Source of the DNA: Adineta vaga
Taxonomy: Eukaryota; Rotifera
Assembly (NCBI GenBank): GCA_021613535.1
Contig: CP075497.1
Coordinates: 558,001-622,000, forward strand
DNA: 64,000 nt
Direction: 5' to 3'
Translations under genes and position numbers: made by a program
Notes under the pieces: generated by a model
Database searches by the model: none
Seen by the model: only the letters and a program-made list of their open reading frames with translations
What the model was told of the DNA's origin: nothing
In this document: one piece after another, positions 35,771 through 45,500 of the stretch
Layout of the letters: each line of letters opens with the position of its first letter
Position numbering within the stretch: the first letter of the stretch is position 1

Positions 35771-36205
35771 TTACATGGGATGTTGACATATCTTAGTTGA
35801 AATGGACTTTGGATAATACTTATCTATGAGTGATAATATTCCATCCCATGTCGCTGGAACACACTGATCTGATCTATAAAATATACCTAAACGAAAATAT
35901 CTACCAGCTTCTAGTCTTTTACGAATCCATCGATCTTCACAACCAATTGAACGTAGTGCTTGAGCATTAGAATGTTTCAGAAATAAATTTAATCCATCTC
36001 CACCCATTACCCAAGCAAATTTTTTATTTCTCTGTAAATACTCAAAATCTGCTTCGTTTTCACCTTGTGATGCACGACCAGCGATCATATCTAAATCTTT
36101 TTCACTCATTGTATTCTCACCATCGTTTGATTTGTTTTTCGATTGAAAAATTTTCGTAAATCTTTCAATAATATTCTCATCGTTTGATGTAATTTGTTTC
36201 TCCAT
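35771..36205 (-). CDS. N-terminal part of the split gene, 144 aa
   Basis: ATG at 36205 opens a frame that ends in the element (stop TAA just inside it, after KICQHP). Visible pieces are an acidic N-terminus, then RNKKFAWVMGGDGLNLFLK, SIGCEDRWIRKRLEAGRYF, and WDGILSLIDKYYPKSISTKI. The pattern of conserved Trp and Gly residues looks like a folded domain but I cannot name it. The stop falls directly at the element border. See 33426-33797 for the other half. Confidence 0.6.
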   Translation of the reverse strand: MEKQITSNDENIIERFTKIFQSKNKSNDGENTMSEKDLDMIAGRASQGENEADFEYLQRNKKFAWVMGGDGLNLFLKHSNAQALRSIGCEDRWIRKRLEAGRYFRLGIFYRSDQCVPATWDGILSLIDKYYPKSISTKICQHPM

Positions 36206-37125
36206 TGATTATTTCACAATTTATAAATAAAATACACGCTCCCCAATTTATCAAAACTTTTCTTTTTAGAATAAAAACGAAAAACAACATGACGAGGAAG
36301 AAAGAGAATAGAAAGGTAAATAGGTGAACGACACGTGTAGAACAGAACTTTTTTCTAAGCTGAATCTTACTGAAAATATGTAAATGAGATCAATCATTTT
36401 GAGAATGAATAATTAGCAGCAATGACACTAGTATAATATGCGCATGTCTTTTGTTTGCTTCTCAAAAAATTTCATTTTCTTCACTATAAACGATCAAGAA
36501 CGTTCCATCAGACTCCTTCATAGATGTTCTCATAATACGTCACACTGTAGCAGTCGACGGTTCTTGGCAATCAAACAAACCTTCTTCTTTATTCCTTTTT
36601 CTATGAAAGAACGGATTATAATAATATATATATGAATAATTGCATCAATCGCAGAGAAAAAATTACGAAATTTATCTGTTCGAAAGTATCCCGCGTTCTC
36701 TTCCGCGTAAGAAAAAATTCAAATTATAACTTCACTGACAACTACACCCTATCACCATCAAGATATAACTGGTTGACTTGGTCATACTTTTGTCATCGAA
36801 CGGCATATTCAATTATTTAGAGAAACATTTCTCGTATATAATAACAAAAATATTACGTACTTCTGAATAAAATTAATTATATTTGCATAAACGATATGAG
36901 ATAAAGAATTGAAAGTATTCCATCATCCTTTGTTACAATTGATTTATCGGGAACAAAACAAAGAAAAAACTAATATACTATTACCGTGAAAACCAACTAA
37001 CAATCATTATTTTATGTTTGTCGTTAGAAAGTACATTTTTATTTGATTTTTGTCGATAGACAAATAAAAAATTTCTTATTATCTCAGGAAATTTGAATCA
37101 TATTCATTTCTTTAACGTAAAAGTA
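36206..37125. other. Intergenic
   Basis: AT-rich. The open frames at 36438-36635 and 36632-36820 lack motifs. A ttattatctcag site at about 37076-37087 may be an acceptor for trans-splicing of the gene at 37126. Confidence 0.4.
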
Positions 37126-38061
37126 ATGTGTGAGCGTCTTCTGTTTTGGCTCTATTACTATATTGCCATCTGTATTACTTGTACATTGCAACAACAGATG
37201 GGTCGTGAATATAATCAAATGAATTATCTTACAAATAGTTCTCCAATTGATCAATCAAATCTTGATTCTAAATTACTTTGTATTGCACAATGTACACAAC
37301 AGATTTCAACATGTAATATCATTGTATTTGATCGTCAAGCATCACCTCCATGTAAGATGTTTAATGAAATATTCATAATGGGAAACCTTGTCGTATCGGT
37401 TAGTGGTATTGTTGTGGACTTTAGTCAGTCCAATGTCAATGAAGGTATATTTACAAAAATACAATTGATTTCAGTTCGAAAAGTTTACTATCATACACTG
37501 AAATACTAGAAGATTTTTAACAGATAAAATATCTTATTATATAGTAATTATGAAGAATAATTTCTATGTTTTATTATTTAAAATATAGATTGTGGAAATG
37601 GTAGTACATTTATAACATTTGATGATTTAACAGCTGGAACAGCTGTACCGAATGGTTATAGTAATATTGATTGGAATAATGCAGTTGCGTATAACAGTTT
37701 TCATGCAGTAAATGGATATACAACAGGTACTGTCAGTAAAAATTGTACATCGATGAACAGTGGTGGCAATCCAATGACAATGACACGTACCGGCAGTACT
37801 CTTTTTACTTTACATTCTGCTGCAATTGCTGCAGCATGGTACGATAATTTACAATTAAACGTAGTTGGCTATCGTTCAAATTCAACTATTGCAAATTATA
37901 CTTATACACTTCAAGTGTTCTCAGTGTCCAATATCAAATTCATTGGATATTCTAATTTAGATGAAGTTATATTTTCAACATCAAATGGAACGCAAAATCC
38001 ATCTGTATCGGGTATTGGTACACACTATGCAATGGATAATCTTTGCATTAGTGTTATATGA
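37126..38061 (+). CDS. Secreted two-domain protein, 263 aa, two exons
   Basis: Exons 37126-37444 and 37589-38061 join through a 144-bp GT..AG intron (GAAG|GTATAT ... AAAATATAG|ATTG) in phase. The N-terminus is a signal peptide (MCERLLFWLYYYIAICITC). The first domain has a PAN/apple-like cysteine pattern (LLCIAQCTQQISTCNIIVFD, then CKMF). The second domain after the intron (CGNGSTFITFDDLTAGTA, VPNGYSNIDWNN, later AMDNLCISV) resembles the FDDL...P.GY.G..W.N...DN modules of bacterial and fungal secreted proteins. The combination suggests an extracellular carbohydrate- or protein-binding protein. N-glycosylation sequons are frequent. Family names are from pattern memory. Confidence 0.7.
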
Positions 38062-38967
38062 ATATAAAGATTATCAAAAGTACAATTCAATAATTTTCTC
38101 ATTGTTTATGAACATATTCTTTTTATTCGAATTATAATAAAGTATTTACAAATCAAACTTCAATCGAGATAATGGCTAGATTTAATCCAATGAATGGTTA
38201 AAGGAACAATCAAAATGAATTCTATCGTTTTTATATAAATTATGTTATTTTGTCCTGAATGACATCAGAAGAACTAAAAAAAAAGTTTTCTGCAACACTT
38301 GGTAATCCATTCTACACATAATTTTTGTTTCTATTTTCATTCTTTTCTTTCCATTTAAGTGTTGATAATGTGTTTTCTAATGATATCTAAATCGCCAACA
38401 ATTATCTTTTCAAATAGTATTATTTCTATTATTGAACTATAAATAAATGAGAACAAACATAGAGATGATGTTAATTATTTTTTCTCGTCGATCGAGGTCA
38501 TAATTGTTCAGAAATTTTTTAAAATATGACATTGCTCAAAACAAAATATCCACATATGGACGAACATTACATTCAGCACACTTATAACTTATTTTAATTT
38601 CTCAAAAGATTATACAGATAGAATTAGCGACTGACAAAAAATAATGATTTGTAAACATGCGGTCGCTTGTGTCAAATAAATTAACATTAAATTCGTATTC
38701 TTTGATCCCAATTACGTCTCAGTAGAGTTTTATGAAAAATTTTAACTTTTAGTTCAAATAATTTTTGACCAATTAAAAAAGTGCAGAGAGACGAGCAAGG
38801 TAGTAGACAATTTGTGTTTGCACTAGTCTTCTCTACAAGAAAAAGATTAAAAAAAATAGAAACACAGTCAAATATAGTAGAGAGAATTATTTCATTTTGT
38901 TGCATATATAAAAATAAGATTAGTTGCTCACTTATTTATAGTTTTGTAATAGACAATAAAAATTCTA
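38062..38967. other. Intergenic
   Basis: AT-rich, no supported gene or repeat. It contains the upstream region of the receptor at 38968. Confidence 0.4.
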
Positions 38968-39924
38968 ATGAATCAATCTGCCAATAATTCCATATACGAA
39001 GACGTACGTTCGTCACCTGTTCTTTGGTTATGGCTTCTTGCTGTTTTTATCATACCTTCGGTTCTTTGTTCTTTCTTTCTACTGTTTCATTTTCTTGGCA
39101 AACGATCTCTTCGTCAAGCAATCAATAATCATATTATTATCGTCGTCCTTATTCTTGGCCTCATTTACACATTGATTGATATAGGAAGTTCAATCACATA
39201 TTATCGTTTAAACCGTATGGTTTGGCCAAAATTACCTGCTTTTTGTTTCATCTGGCTACTCGTCGATTTTGGAACATATAATACAATTACAGTTCTATTA
39301 GCATGGGCTTCATTTGAAAGACATATTCTTGTCTTTCATCACCAATTAATGAATACTCATTCGAAGAAGATTATTTTTCATTATATACCCTTGTTTTTTC
39401 TTCTCATCTATATGAGTCTATTTTATATCATAGTCGTATTTTTCTATCCATGTGAGAATTATTGGGATTATACTTGGGCTATCTGTGGAGTTGATGGATG
39501 TTATCATAGTAATTTGTTTTTATCGTATTGGGAACTTTATTTACATGGTATTATACCTATGATGTTAATCGCAGTGTTCAATATCACATTATTGATTCGT
39601 GTGTTGTGTCATAAACGAGCAGTTCATCAGACGATTGTGTGGAAAAAGCATCGTAAAATGGCCATTCAATTACTGAGTATTTCAGCACTGTATCTGTCCG
39701 TTAATTTTCCCCTATTTTTTATTACAATGTTGAATCTATTGGGATTAATGTTGAATCATCCAGCATTCGGTAAACTATCCTATTTTACTAATCATGTAAT
39801 TATGTTTTTACCATTTGTAACTCTCGGATGCTTACCGGAAGTTTGGAAAAAAATGAAAAGTATTTTACCTATAAACACAATACAAATAACACCATTTCCA
39901 ATTCAACCAAACAACAATTTCTGA
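38968..39924 (+). CDS. Seven-transmembrane receptor (rhodopsin-like GPCR), 318 aa
   Basis: Single-exon frame. MNQSANNSIYED gives N-terminal sequons. Seven hydrophobic segments follow, with TM3 end WASFERHILVFHH (ERH in place of DRY), a TM5 stretch GIIPMMLIAVFNITLLI, TM6 LLSISALYLSVNFPLFF and TM7 HVIMFLPFVTLGCLPE. It shares order and motifs with the receptor at 30640-31632, so the two are diverged paralogues. A plasma-membrane location is expected. The short loops and absence of a long C-terminal tail are as in its paralogue. Confidence 0.8.
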   Translation: MNQSANNSIYEDVRSSPVLWLWLLAVFIIPSVLCSFFLLFHFLGKRSLRQAINNHIIIVVLILGLIYTLIDIGSSITYYRLNRMVWPKLPAFCFIWLLVDFGTYNTITVLLAWASFERHILVFHHQLMNTHSKKIIFHYIPLFFLLIYMSLFYIIVVFFYPCENYWDYTWAICGVDGCYHSNLFLSYWELYLHGIIPMMLIAVFNITLLIRVLCHKRAVHQTIVWKKHRKMAIQLLSISALYLSVNFPLFFITMLNLLGLMLNHPAFGKLSYFTNHVIMFLPFVTLGCLPEVWKKMKSILPINTIQITPFPIQPNNNF

Positions 39925-40776
39925 ACGACCAAAACAAATGGAATGCGTTTATCAACCATAAGAAAATCGAAGAATGAACTAATCCCTCCATTTCTCCCTC
40001 CCCCTCAAAACTCTACTTGTAGCTTAATCATATAACTTATTTTCATTTTAACGAATGCTTTTATTGTAAAATTAGTATAGCCACTCTAACAATAATGTAT
40101 ACCACATTCTTACTTATCCTTTTATGTATAAATATAGAATATCATTAGACATAGTCAACTTGAGAATGTAAGTAGATGAAGAAAATAACGGCATATCCTC
40201 ATTATCTGAAATTCTTTTATCCATCTCAGCTTCTTTCATGAAAAGAACGTTGGTGGTTTAGTCACACTAGTTATTGATTAAATTGTTTTCAAAATTTTCT
40301 GCAATTTGGTAAAACATTCATTATTATCTTTTAATAATACGATTTATAACCTCGTACAACCAGTTACTTTGTCAAATAATTTCAATGATACTTTCTATTC
40401 ATTTTTTCTATGTAGAAATCTACAGATTTTTGTTGCAATTTTTAGAGCATGTGTAATGTACAAAATTTCTCGTACTTATCAAACATCAATATGATGTCTG
40501 ACAAAGAATTTAAAGAAAAAATTAATTTGACAGATGAGTTCTATTTCTTTTTTCTGTATTTAGCTGTGATGAAGATGGAGACGAGAGAAAGTTGGAAAGA
40601 ATCAAAAGAAAATCAACTCGTTTGTTCGTTCTGTCACTTGTTCTTTACAATATTATTTTAAAAAGTAGCTAGGTAAAGTTTCTTCCTACGCGATAGTAAA
40701 ACAACAGAAATAACATTCGAGAAATAAAGAAAAAAAGAATAAAAGTGATCTTTCTTTTCAATCTAACAATATCAAG
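39925..40776. other. Intergenic
   Basis: Two small frames (40306-40494, 40449-40661) have no recognised motif. Otherwise AT-rich; it carries the 5' region of the ART-TPR gene. Confidence 0.4.
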
Positions 40777-42543
40777 ATGGACGAATTGAACTCGATACCA
40801 TCATCCAATATTCGTCAATCACGACAACGCATCGCTCAAAATTATCTTCTTCTCTGGATAGATGCTAGCATCGATGAAGAAAGCAAAGACTACCAAGAAG
40901 TATTGTTTCAACTAAAGAATGTGATCAACAATGTCAACTTATGTACTCAACCGAATCAATGTATAGATTTGCTCAGTCAAGTAGACAATGAACGTGTCTT
41001 CGTCATCATATCAGAATATTTAGGTCAATATTTAATTCCTGAAATTCATGATATATCACAACTAGATACAATTTACATCTTCTGTGACAATAAATCCAAA
41101 CATCAAGAATGGATAAAAAACTGGACAAAAATAAAAGGTATTCATACAAATATAAACGAGATTTGTCAAGGTTTACAAAGGGCTGTTAAGCAATGTGATC
41201 AAGATCTTATAGCCATAAGTTTTGTTACAACAAATGAAATGGCTTCAACTGATAATTTAAATCAACTCGAACCAACATTTATGTATACACAAATATTTAA
41301 GGATATTCTTTTTGATATCGATTATGGTGACAATGCAATCAAAGATTTAGCAGCTTGTTGTCGAGAAGTTTTTTCTGATAATTCAATTGAATTACAAGTA
41401 ATTAATGAATTTGAACATGATTATATTCCAGAAAAAGCCGTATGGTGGTATACACGTGAATGTTTCACCTATAAAATGCTCAATCAAGCACTTCGAACTT
41501 TGAATGCCGATATAATCATAAACATGGGCTTCTTTCTACGTGATGTACATCAACAGATTCAAGAGCTGTACGAAAAACAAGTTAGTTCTTATGATGGCAA
41601 ATCGTTTATAGTTTATCGGGGACAAGGTTTTACGAAACCAGACTTTAAAAAACTTGAACAAACAAAAGGTGGATTAATTTCCTTTAACAATTTCTTGTCT
41701 ACAAGTACACATGAAAAAGTATCTCTCAGTTTCGCTCAAGATGCTTCAATAAAACCCGATATGGTGGGTATTCTCTTCATAATGTCTATTGATCCTTGTT
41801 CAACATCAACACCATTTGCTTCGATTAGAGAGGAAAGTTATTTTAAGGGAGAAGATGAAATTCTCTTTTCAATGCATACTGTCTTTCGAGTGAATACAAT
41901 TAAACAAATAAACAATAAGAATCAACTTTATCAAGTTGAATTACAATTAACCTTAGATGATGATCAAGAATTACGACTACTTACTGATAGAATACGAGAA
42001 GAAGTTGATGGTACTGGATGGGAAACATTAGCTGATTTATTACTTAAAATTGGTCAATTTAATAAGGCTGATGAACTTTATAATGTATTAATTGAACAAG
42101 CATCTAATGTATATGAGAAAGCACTTTATTCTAATCAACTTGGATTAGTACATTTAGATCAAGGTGATTATGAAAAAGCTCTTTTTTATTTCGAACAAGG
42201 ACTTAAAATTCGACAAGAAAATCTTCCTTCAAATCATCTTCATTTAGCTATTTCATACAATAATGTTGGTTTAGTCTATGATAAGATGGAAGAGTATGAG
42301 AGAGCACTTTCCTATTATGAAAAAGATCTTGAAATCTCTGAGAAAAGTCTTCCTTCAAATCATCCTTCGTTGGCTATTTCATACAATAATATTGGTTGGG
42401 TTTATAGAGATATGAAAGATTATTCGAAAGCACTTCTATATTTTGAACACGCTCTGAATATATGGCAACGTTTATTACCTCCAAGTCATCGTAGCATTAA
42501 AAAAGCGAAAGAGAGTATTGAATTTTTAAAGCAGCAATTATAA
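40777..42543 (+). CDS. NAD:arginine ADP-ribosyltransferase with C-terminal TPR repeats, 588 aa, intact
   Basis: Single exon. Residues about 22-135 form a receiver-like alpha/beta domain (YLLLWIDASIDEE, RVFVIISEYLGQYLI, TIYIFCD). The ART domain covers about 155-400 with the R-S-E signature: R281 in VYRGQG, S308-T-S310 in NFLSTSTHE, and E359-x-E361 in GEDEILFSM. This is the catalytic set of arginine-specific ecto-ART-type enzymes, so the enzyme is predicted active on NAD+. Four TPR units follow (KALFYFEQGLKIRQEN, ALSYYEKDLEISEK, ALLYFEHALNIWQRL). No signal peptide is present, suggesting a cytosolic role. Multiple AATAAA signals lie just after the stop (about 42550). Function in the host is unknown; TPRs suggest a protein substrate or partner. 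Confidence 0.9.
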   Translation: MDELNSIPSSNIRQSRQRIAQNYLLLWIDASIDEESKDYQEVLFQLKNVINNVNLCTQPNQCIDLLSQVDNERVFVIISEYLGQYLIPEIHDISQLDTIYIFCDNKSKHQEWIKNWTKIKGIHTNINEICQGLQRAVKQCDQDLIAISFVTTNEMASTDNLNQLEPTFMYTQIFKDILFDIDYGDNAIKDLAACCREVFSDNSIELQVINEFEHDYIPEKAVWWYTRECFTYKMLNQALRTLNADIIINMGFFLRDVHQQIQELYEKQVSSYDGKSFIVYRGQGFTKPDFKKLEQTKGGLISFNNFLSTSTHEKVSLSFAQDASIKPDMVGILFIMSIDPCSTSTPFASIREESYFKGEDEILFSMHTVFRVNTIKQINNKNQLYQVELQLTLDDDQELRLLTDRIREEVDGTGWETLADLLLKIGQFNKADELYNVLIEQASNVYEKALYSNQLGLVHLDQGDYEKALFYFEQGLKIRQENLPSNHLHLAISYNNVGLVYDKMEEYERALSYYEKDLEISEKSLPSNHPSLAISYNNIGWVYRDMKDYSKALLYFEHALNIWQRLLPPSHRSIKKAKESIEFLKQQL

Positions 42544-42867
42544 AGAATGTTTAATAAATAAATAAAAAGATATTTTGTTCATACTCTCAAGATGTTCTTT
42601 TTCTCGTTCACTATGCAACTTGAAAGTTAATGACAAATCTATCAAGATTCATTTATTTATTTTTTGAGAATAAAGAAATCCAAGATTCTGATAACTTTCA
42701 ATCATTAATTTGATTTTGAATGTGACAAATATTCAAAGTTACAATAAATATCTCAAATTCATATTTTGTCAATTTCCTTTCTATATCCAATCAATATATG
42801 ATCGCAATCATATTTTATCTAAGAAGGGTCTGATGGGCCTATCGAGATCTGGAGACATTCGTCAAAA

Positions 42868-42931
42868 TTGAGGGTGTGAGTGTGGGATATAGTTGAATAA
42901 TAATACCCTCACTCACACCCACACCCTTCAA
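42868..42931. repeat. Telomere-like hairpin element
   Basis: AATTGAGGGTGTGAGTGTGGG, spacer ATATAGTTGAATAATAATA, right arm CCCTCACTCACACCCACACC ending CTTCAACTT. It marks the left border of the gene fragment at 42932-43252. Confidence 0.75.
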
Positions 42932-43252
42932 CTTTTCCTGTTAATAATTGTTCATTCAATAGCATTGGACTAAATAATGCTGTATCATTAAATTGATTGA
43001 GTATACCAATTGTTGTTTGATTTTTATTCTGACAAGATGATCGAATTAATAGCCACATTGCACTTATACTTGTTCGTACATCAATTGGCCAAAGTAATAA
43101 TATATCTGCTGCAAATATGAAATCAATCCATTGTTGTGTAATGAAATTACTTGAGCATACTTGGTGAAATAATACAATTGTTTTGACAAATTTCTCGTAA
43201 GTGATCGAAGTTTTTGTACATGAATATTGTAAAATATGAGCATATTTCTGTA
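42932..43252 (-). pseudogene. Fragment of the two-pass membrane protein family, flanked by hairpins
   Basis: The minus strand encodes SITYEKFVKTIVLFHQVCSS, then NFITQQWIDFIFAAD and a further open stretch with no stop. This matches the extracellular region of the gene at 493-2050 (PYETF...STFVSQQWIQSF) and extends it with WLLIRSSC. The first exon, the membrane helices and the C-terminus are missing. Both ends of the fragment abut telomere-like hairpins. Confidence 0.7.
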
Positions 43253-43325
43253 GAAGGGTGTATGAGGACGGGTGGCGTTGTGTGTGGATCTCTCGTTAAC
43301 CTACGCTCACACCCACACCCTCAAG
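43253..43325. repeat. Telomere-like hairpin element
   Basis: AGAAGGGTGTATGAGGACGG continues into GTGGCG, spacer, right arm ACGCTCACACCCACACCCTCAAG. Right border of the fragment at 42932-43252. Confidence 0.7.
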
Positions 43326-44132
43326 ATTAGTCATCGAATGATGCAGCTGTTTTTTTCTCTCTTCGTGATAAGGATGCTGAATTTATTTTTGATAACCGAT
43401 CGCGTAAAAGTAATAAATATTTTGTCTTTTTTTCTAATTATCAACGCTGTCCTATACTGCAACGAATATATGCCCGAGAGAAATGTTTTGAGATATTATC
43501 TGCTAGTTCAATTAATGACAGTGTATAACTGTACAAGCATTGTATCCGTTGTCGTTTGCTCTTCATTTCTATTTTGTACGTACCCGATCTTAATGTTCTT
43601 ACCAGGTAACTGATTCCACTAATTTTTCAATTTCTCATTAGTTAATCCATTTCTGTTTATCACCGATTATCAATGTTTCTTCTGATTTCAATTACATTTC
43701 GAATCAGTGGCATTCGGTTCGTTTGTAGTCTCTGAACCGTATTTTGAGTCAGTGTGAAGCGACGTTACATTCCTATTTTACCTTATCTTTCTGATTTCGA
43801 CGTTCTCTGGGTTTGAATGTTGATTTGCACACTCAGATGATCGATGATGTACCTGTATCTATACGCCCACACCCTAGATAGTAATTTTTCGTAATCAGCA
43901 GCTCACACTCTATCAGATGATGTAAAAAAAACGACAAAAATTTTCATTTGAAATTCGTATGGTCCGACCTTACCGTGGACTCAGTTTACTTTAACAGCTG
44001 TTCTATGCCATCCGAGTTGCTAAATACCTTAAGATCTGTTGTTCAGTATCAGTAATATACATCCACCAATAGAATAAAAAATATGTCGCTTATGTTCCAG
44101 ACACAACTTTAGACCATTCTTTGTTCTGAACA
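43326..44132. other. Intergenic
   Basis: No supported gene. ACGCCCACACCCTAG (43864-43876) is a one-armed C-rich motif. Confidence 0.4.
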
Positions 44133-44540
44133 ATGGCGATCACAAGTTGTCGGAATCTTCGCCCCAATGAGGCCGAAGAGAACAAAGAAGATTTTACTCT
44201 CGTTTGGCTCGATGAAAATATCGATAATTCATCAGATTCTCTACAGATACAGATGCAAATGCGGAATGTGAACAATTACTACCAATTCTATACCAACTCA
44301 GAACTCTGTCTCGAGTTTATGCGAACAGTTCAAAATGAGAAAATATTCCTCGTTGTTTCCGAGATCCTGACACCTAGTATATTACCCCAAATCCAATCGT
44401 TACAATCGATCGCTTCGGTCTTCATCTTCTGCACCAACTGTCATGACTATCTCTCTCTACTTAATCAATATCCCAAATTCGCTCATCAAATCAATTCTAA
44501 AAAGAATCTATTTCGCCTCGAAACAAACACTCTTGTTTAG
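44133..44540 (+). pseudogene. N-terminal fragment of an ART-TPR gene (receiver-like domain only)
   Basis: ATG at 44133; the 135-aa frame matches the first domain of the ART proteins in this window (DFTLVWLDENIDNSS, EKIFLVVSEILTPS, SVFIFCTNC). The frame breaks near its end; the next frame reads LFSLFDQK, which would continue the family sequence. It then stops at 44559, where a duplicated F-box fragment begins. The ART and TPR domains are missing. Its breakage at the boundary of a duplicated block suggests a rearrangement junction. Confidence 0.65.
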
Positions 44541-44558
44541 TCTCTTTGATCAGAAACT

Positions 44559-44872
44559 AAGGTAATGTAGATAAAACAGTAAGTAATGAAATAAGATTTT
44601 CTTTTTTAAATATTATCAACACAAATTGATTGCAGATTATTAAATAAATAATCAAGCTTGATTTTATATCGAATAGATGAATTTGTAATTAATTGTTAAA
44701 AACGAGAATTTAGATTGAAAAATGCACAAATTATATCCAAACCGTATCTTTTATTTTTTTCCAGAACAGATTCGATAAAATTGAATAAATCAGCTCAATC
44801 AGTAATTCATTTTTAAGAATTTGAATAGCTTTGATTATATTCATTGCCTGTGTAAATAACAATTTCTTTGTT
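44559..44872. repeat. Rearranged copy of 21.4-22.0 kb with a 348-bp internal deletion
   Basis: 44559-44740 matches 21376-21557 and 44743-44872 matches 21906-22033, both with a few mismatches. The 348 bp between the two parts in the source, which contain the F-box start codon, are absent. The copy directly joins the truncated ART fragment at its left end. Confidence 0.8.
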
Positions 44873-44965
44873 CCAAAACACCTTCTATGTTTGATCAGTT
44901 AGAAAGTAAGGATGTTGATATATTAATATAACATACATTCAATTCAAGCAAACTATATTCATTTT

Positions 44966-45039
44966 CTTGAGGGTGTGGGTGTGGGTGGGTGTGAGTGTAG
45001 GTGAAGAAGATATACCCACACCCACACTACACCCTCAAG
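44966..45039. repeat. Telomere-like hairpin element, best example
   Basis: TCTTGAGGGTGTGGGTGTGG continues as GTGGGTGTGAGTGTAGGTG, spacer AAGAAGATATA, right arm CCCACACCCACACTACACCC then TCAAGA. Long paired arms, short spacer. The minus-strand gene at 45027-45500 stops inside this element. Confidence 0.8.
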
Positions 45040-45500
45040 AATATAGAAAATAAAACTAATGTCACGAAAAAACTAAGAAGATGTTCTTGCATGAAAGTTT
45101 TAATTCCTATTTTTGTTGTTGGCGAAACTTGTGGATTTTTAGCCAGAAATGATAACGCAGGTTTTGAGAATGGTAATGATGGAGCTGATGTTGTAGTTTT
45201 ACCATCAATAATCTTGCCGGGCCTCATAAGTTGATTTTGCACCAGACCAATTCGCTTTCGATTGCAATGAGCCAAATATGCACAGTATAAGAATGCAAAT
45301 AATCCCGGGATAATAGTCACAACAAACAAATACATAAGCCAATTGTCCTGCATTTGTTTTAACCAGTTTGCTGTTGCAGCCAATATGTCACCGCCGCTTT
45401 CGATAAGTTTACTGGCGGTTTTGCCAGCTGTATACATAACCATGCGCACAGGAGTATCATTGAACTGTTTTGTTCGATCAAGAAGAATGCACGATGACAT
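45027..45500 (-). CDS. Small single-pass membrane protein truncated at a hairpin, 157 aa
   Basis: ATG at 45500 starts MSSCILLDRTKQFNDTPVRM. A single membrane helix (YLFVVTIIPGLFAFLYCAYL) is followed by a short basic tail and a hydrophobic end. The last codons (TLVLFSIFLRV then stop) are read from the border of the telomere-like hairpin, so the natural C-terminus is probably lost. A possible upstream start (MALKIGNVDNSYS) in another frame suggests a frameshift or missing intron. Unrecognised family. Confidence 0.5.
   Translation of the reverse strand: MSSCILLDRTKQFNDTPVRMVMYTAGKTASKLIESGGDILAATANWLKQMQDNWLMYLFVVTIIPGLFAFLYCAYLAHCNRKRIGLVQNQLMRPGKIIDGKTTTSAPSLPFSKPALSFLAKNPQVSPTTKIGIKTFMQEHLLSFFVTLVLFSIFLRV

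Larger units (their letters stand above)
33782..35782. mobile_element. 2-kb element with 10-bp terminal inverted repeats and ACGCGT-rich ends
   Basis: CATCCCATGT at 33782-33791 is repeated inverted as ACATGGGATG at 35773-35782. Just inside lie two blocks packed with ACGCGT/GACGCG motifs (about 33806-34013 and 35317-35766), and between them about 1.3 kb of AT-rich DNA with a tRNA-like sequence. It interrupts a coding gene. No ORF inside encodes a transposase, so if mobile it is non-autonomous. Confidence 0.55.
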
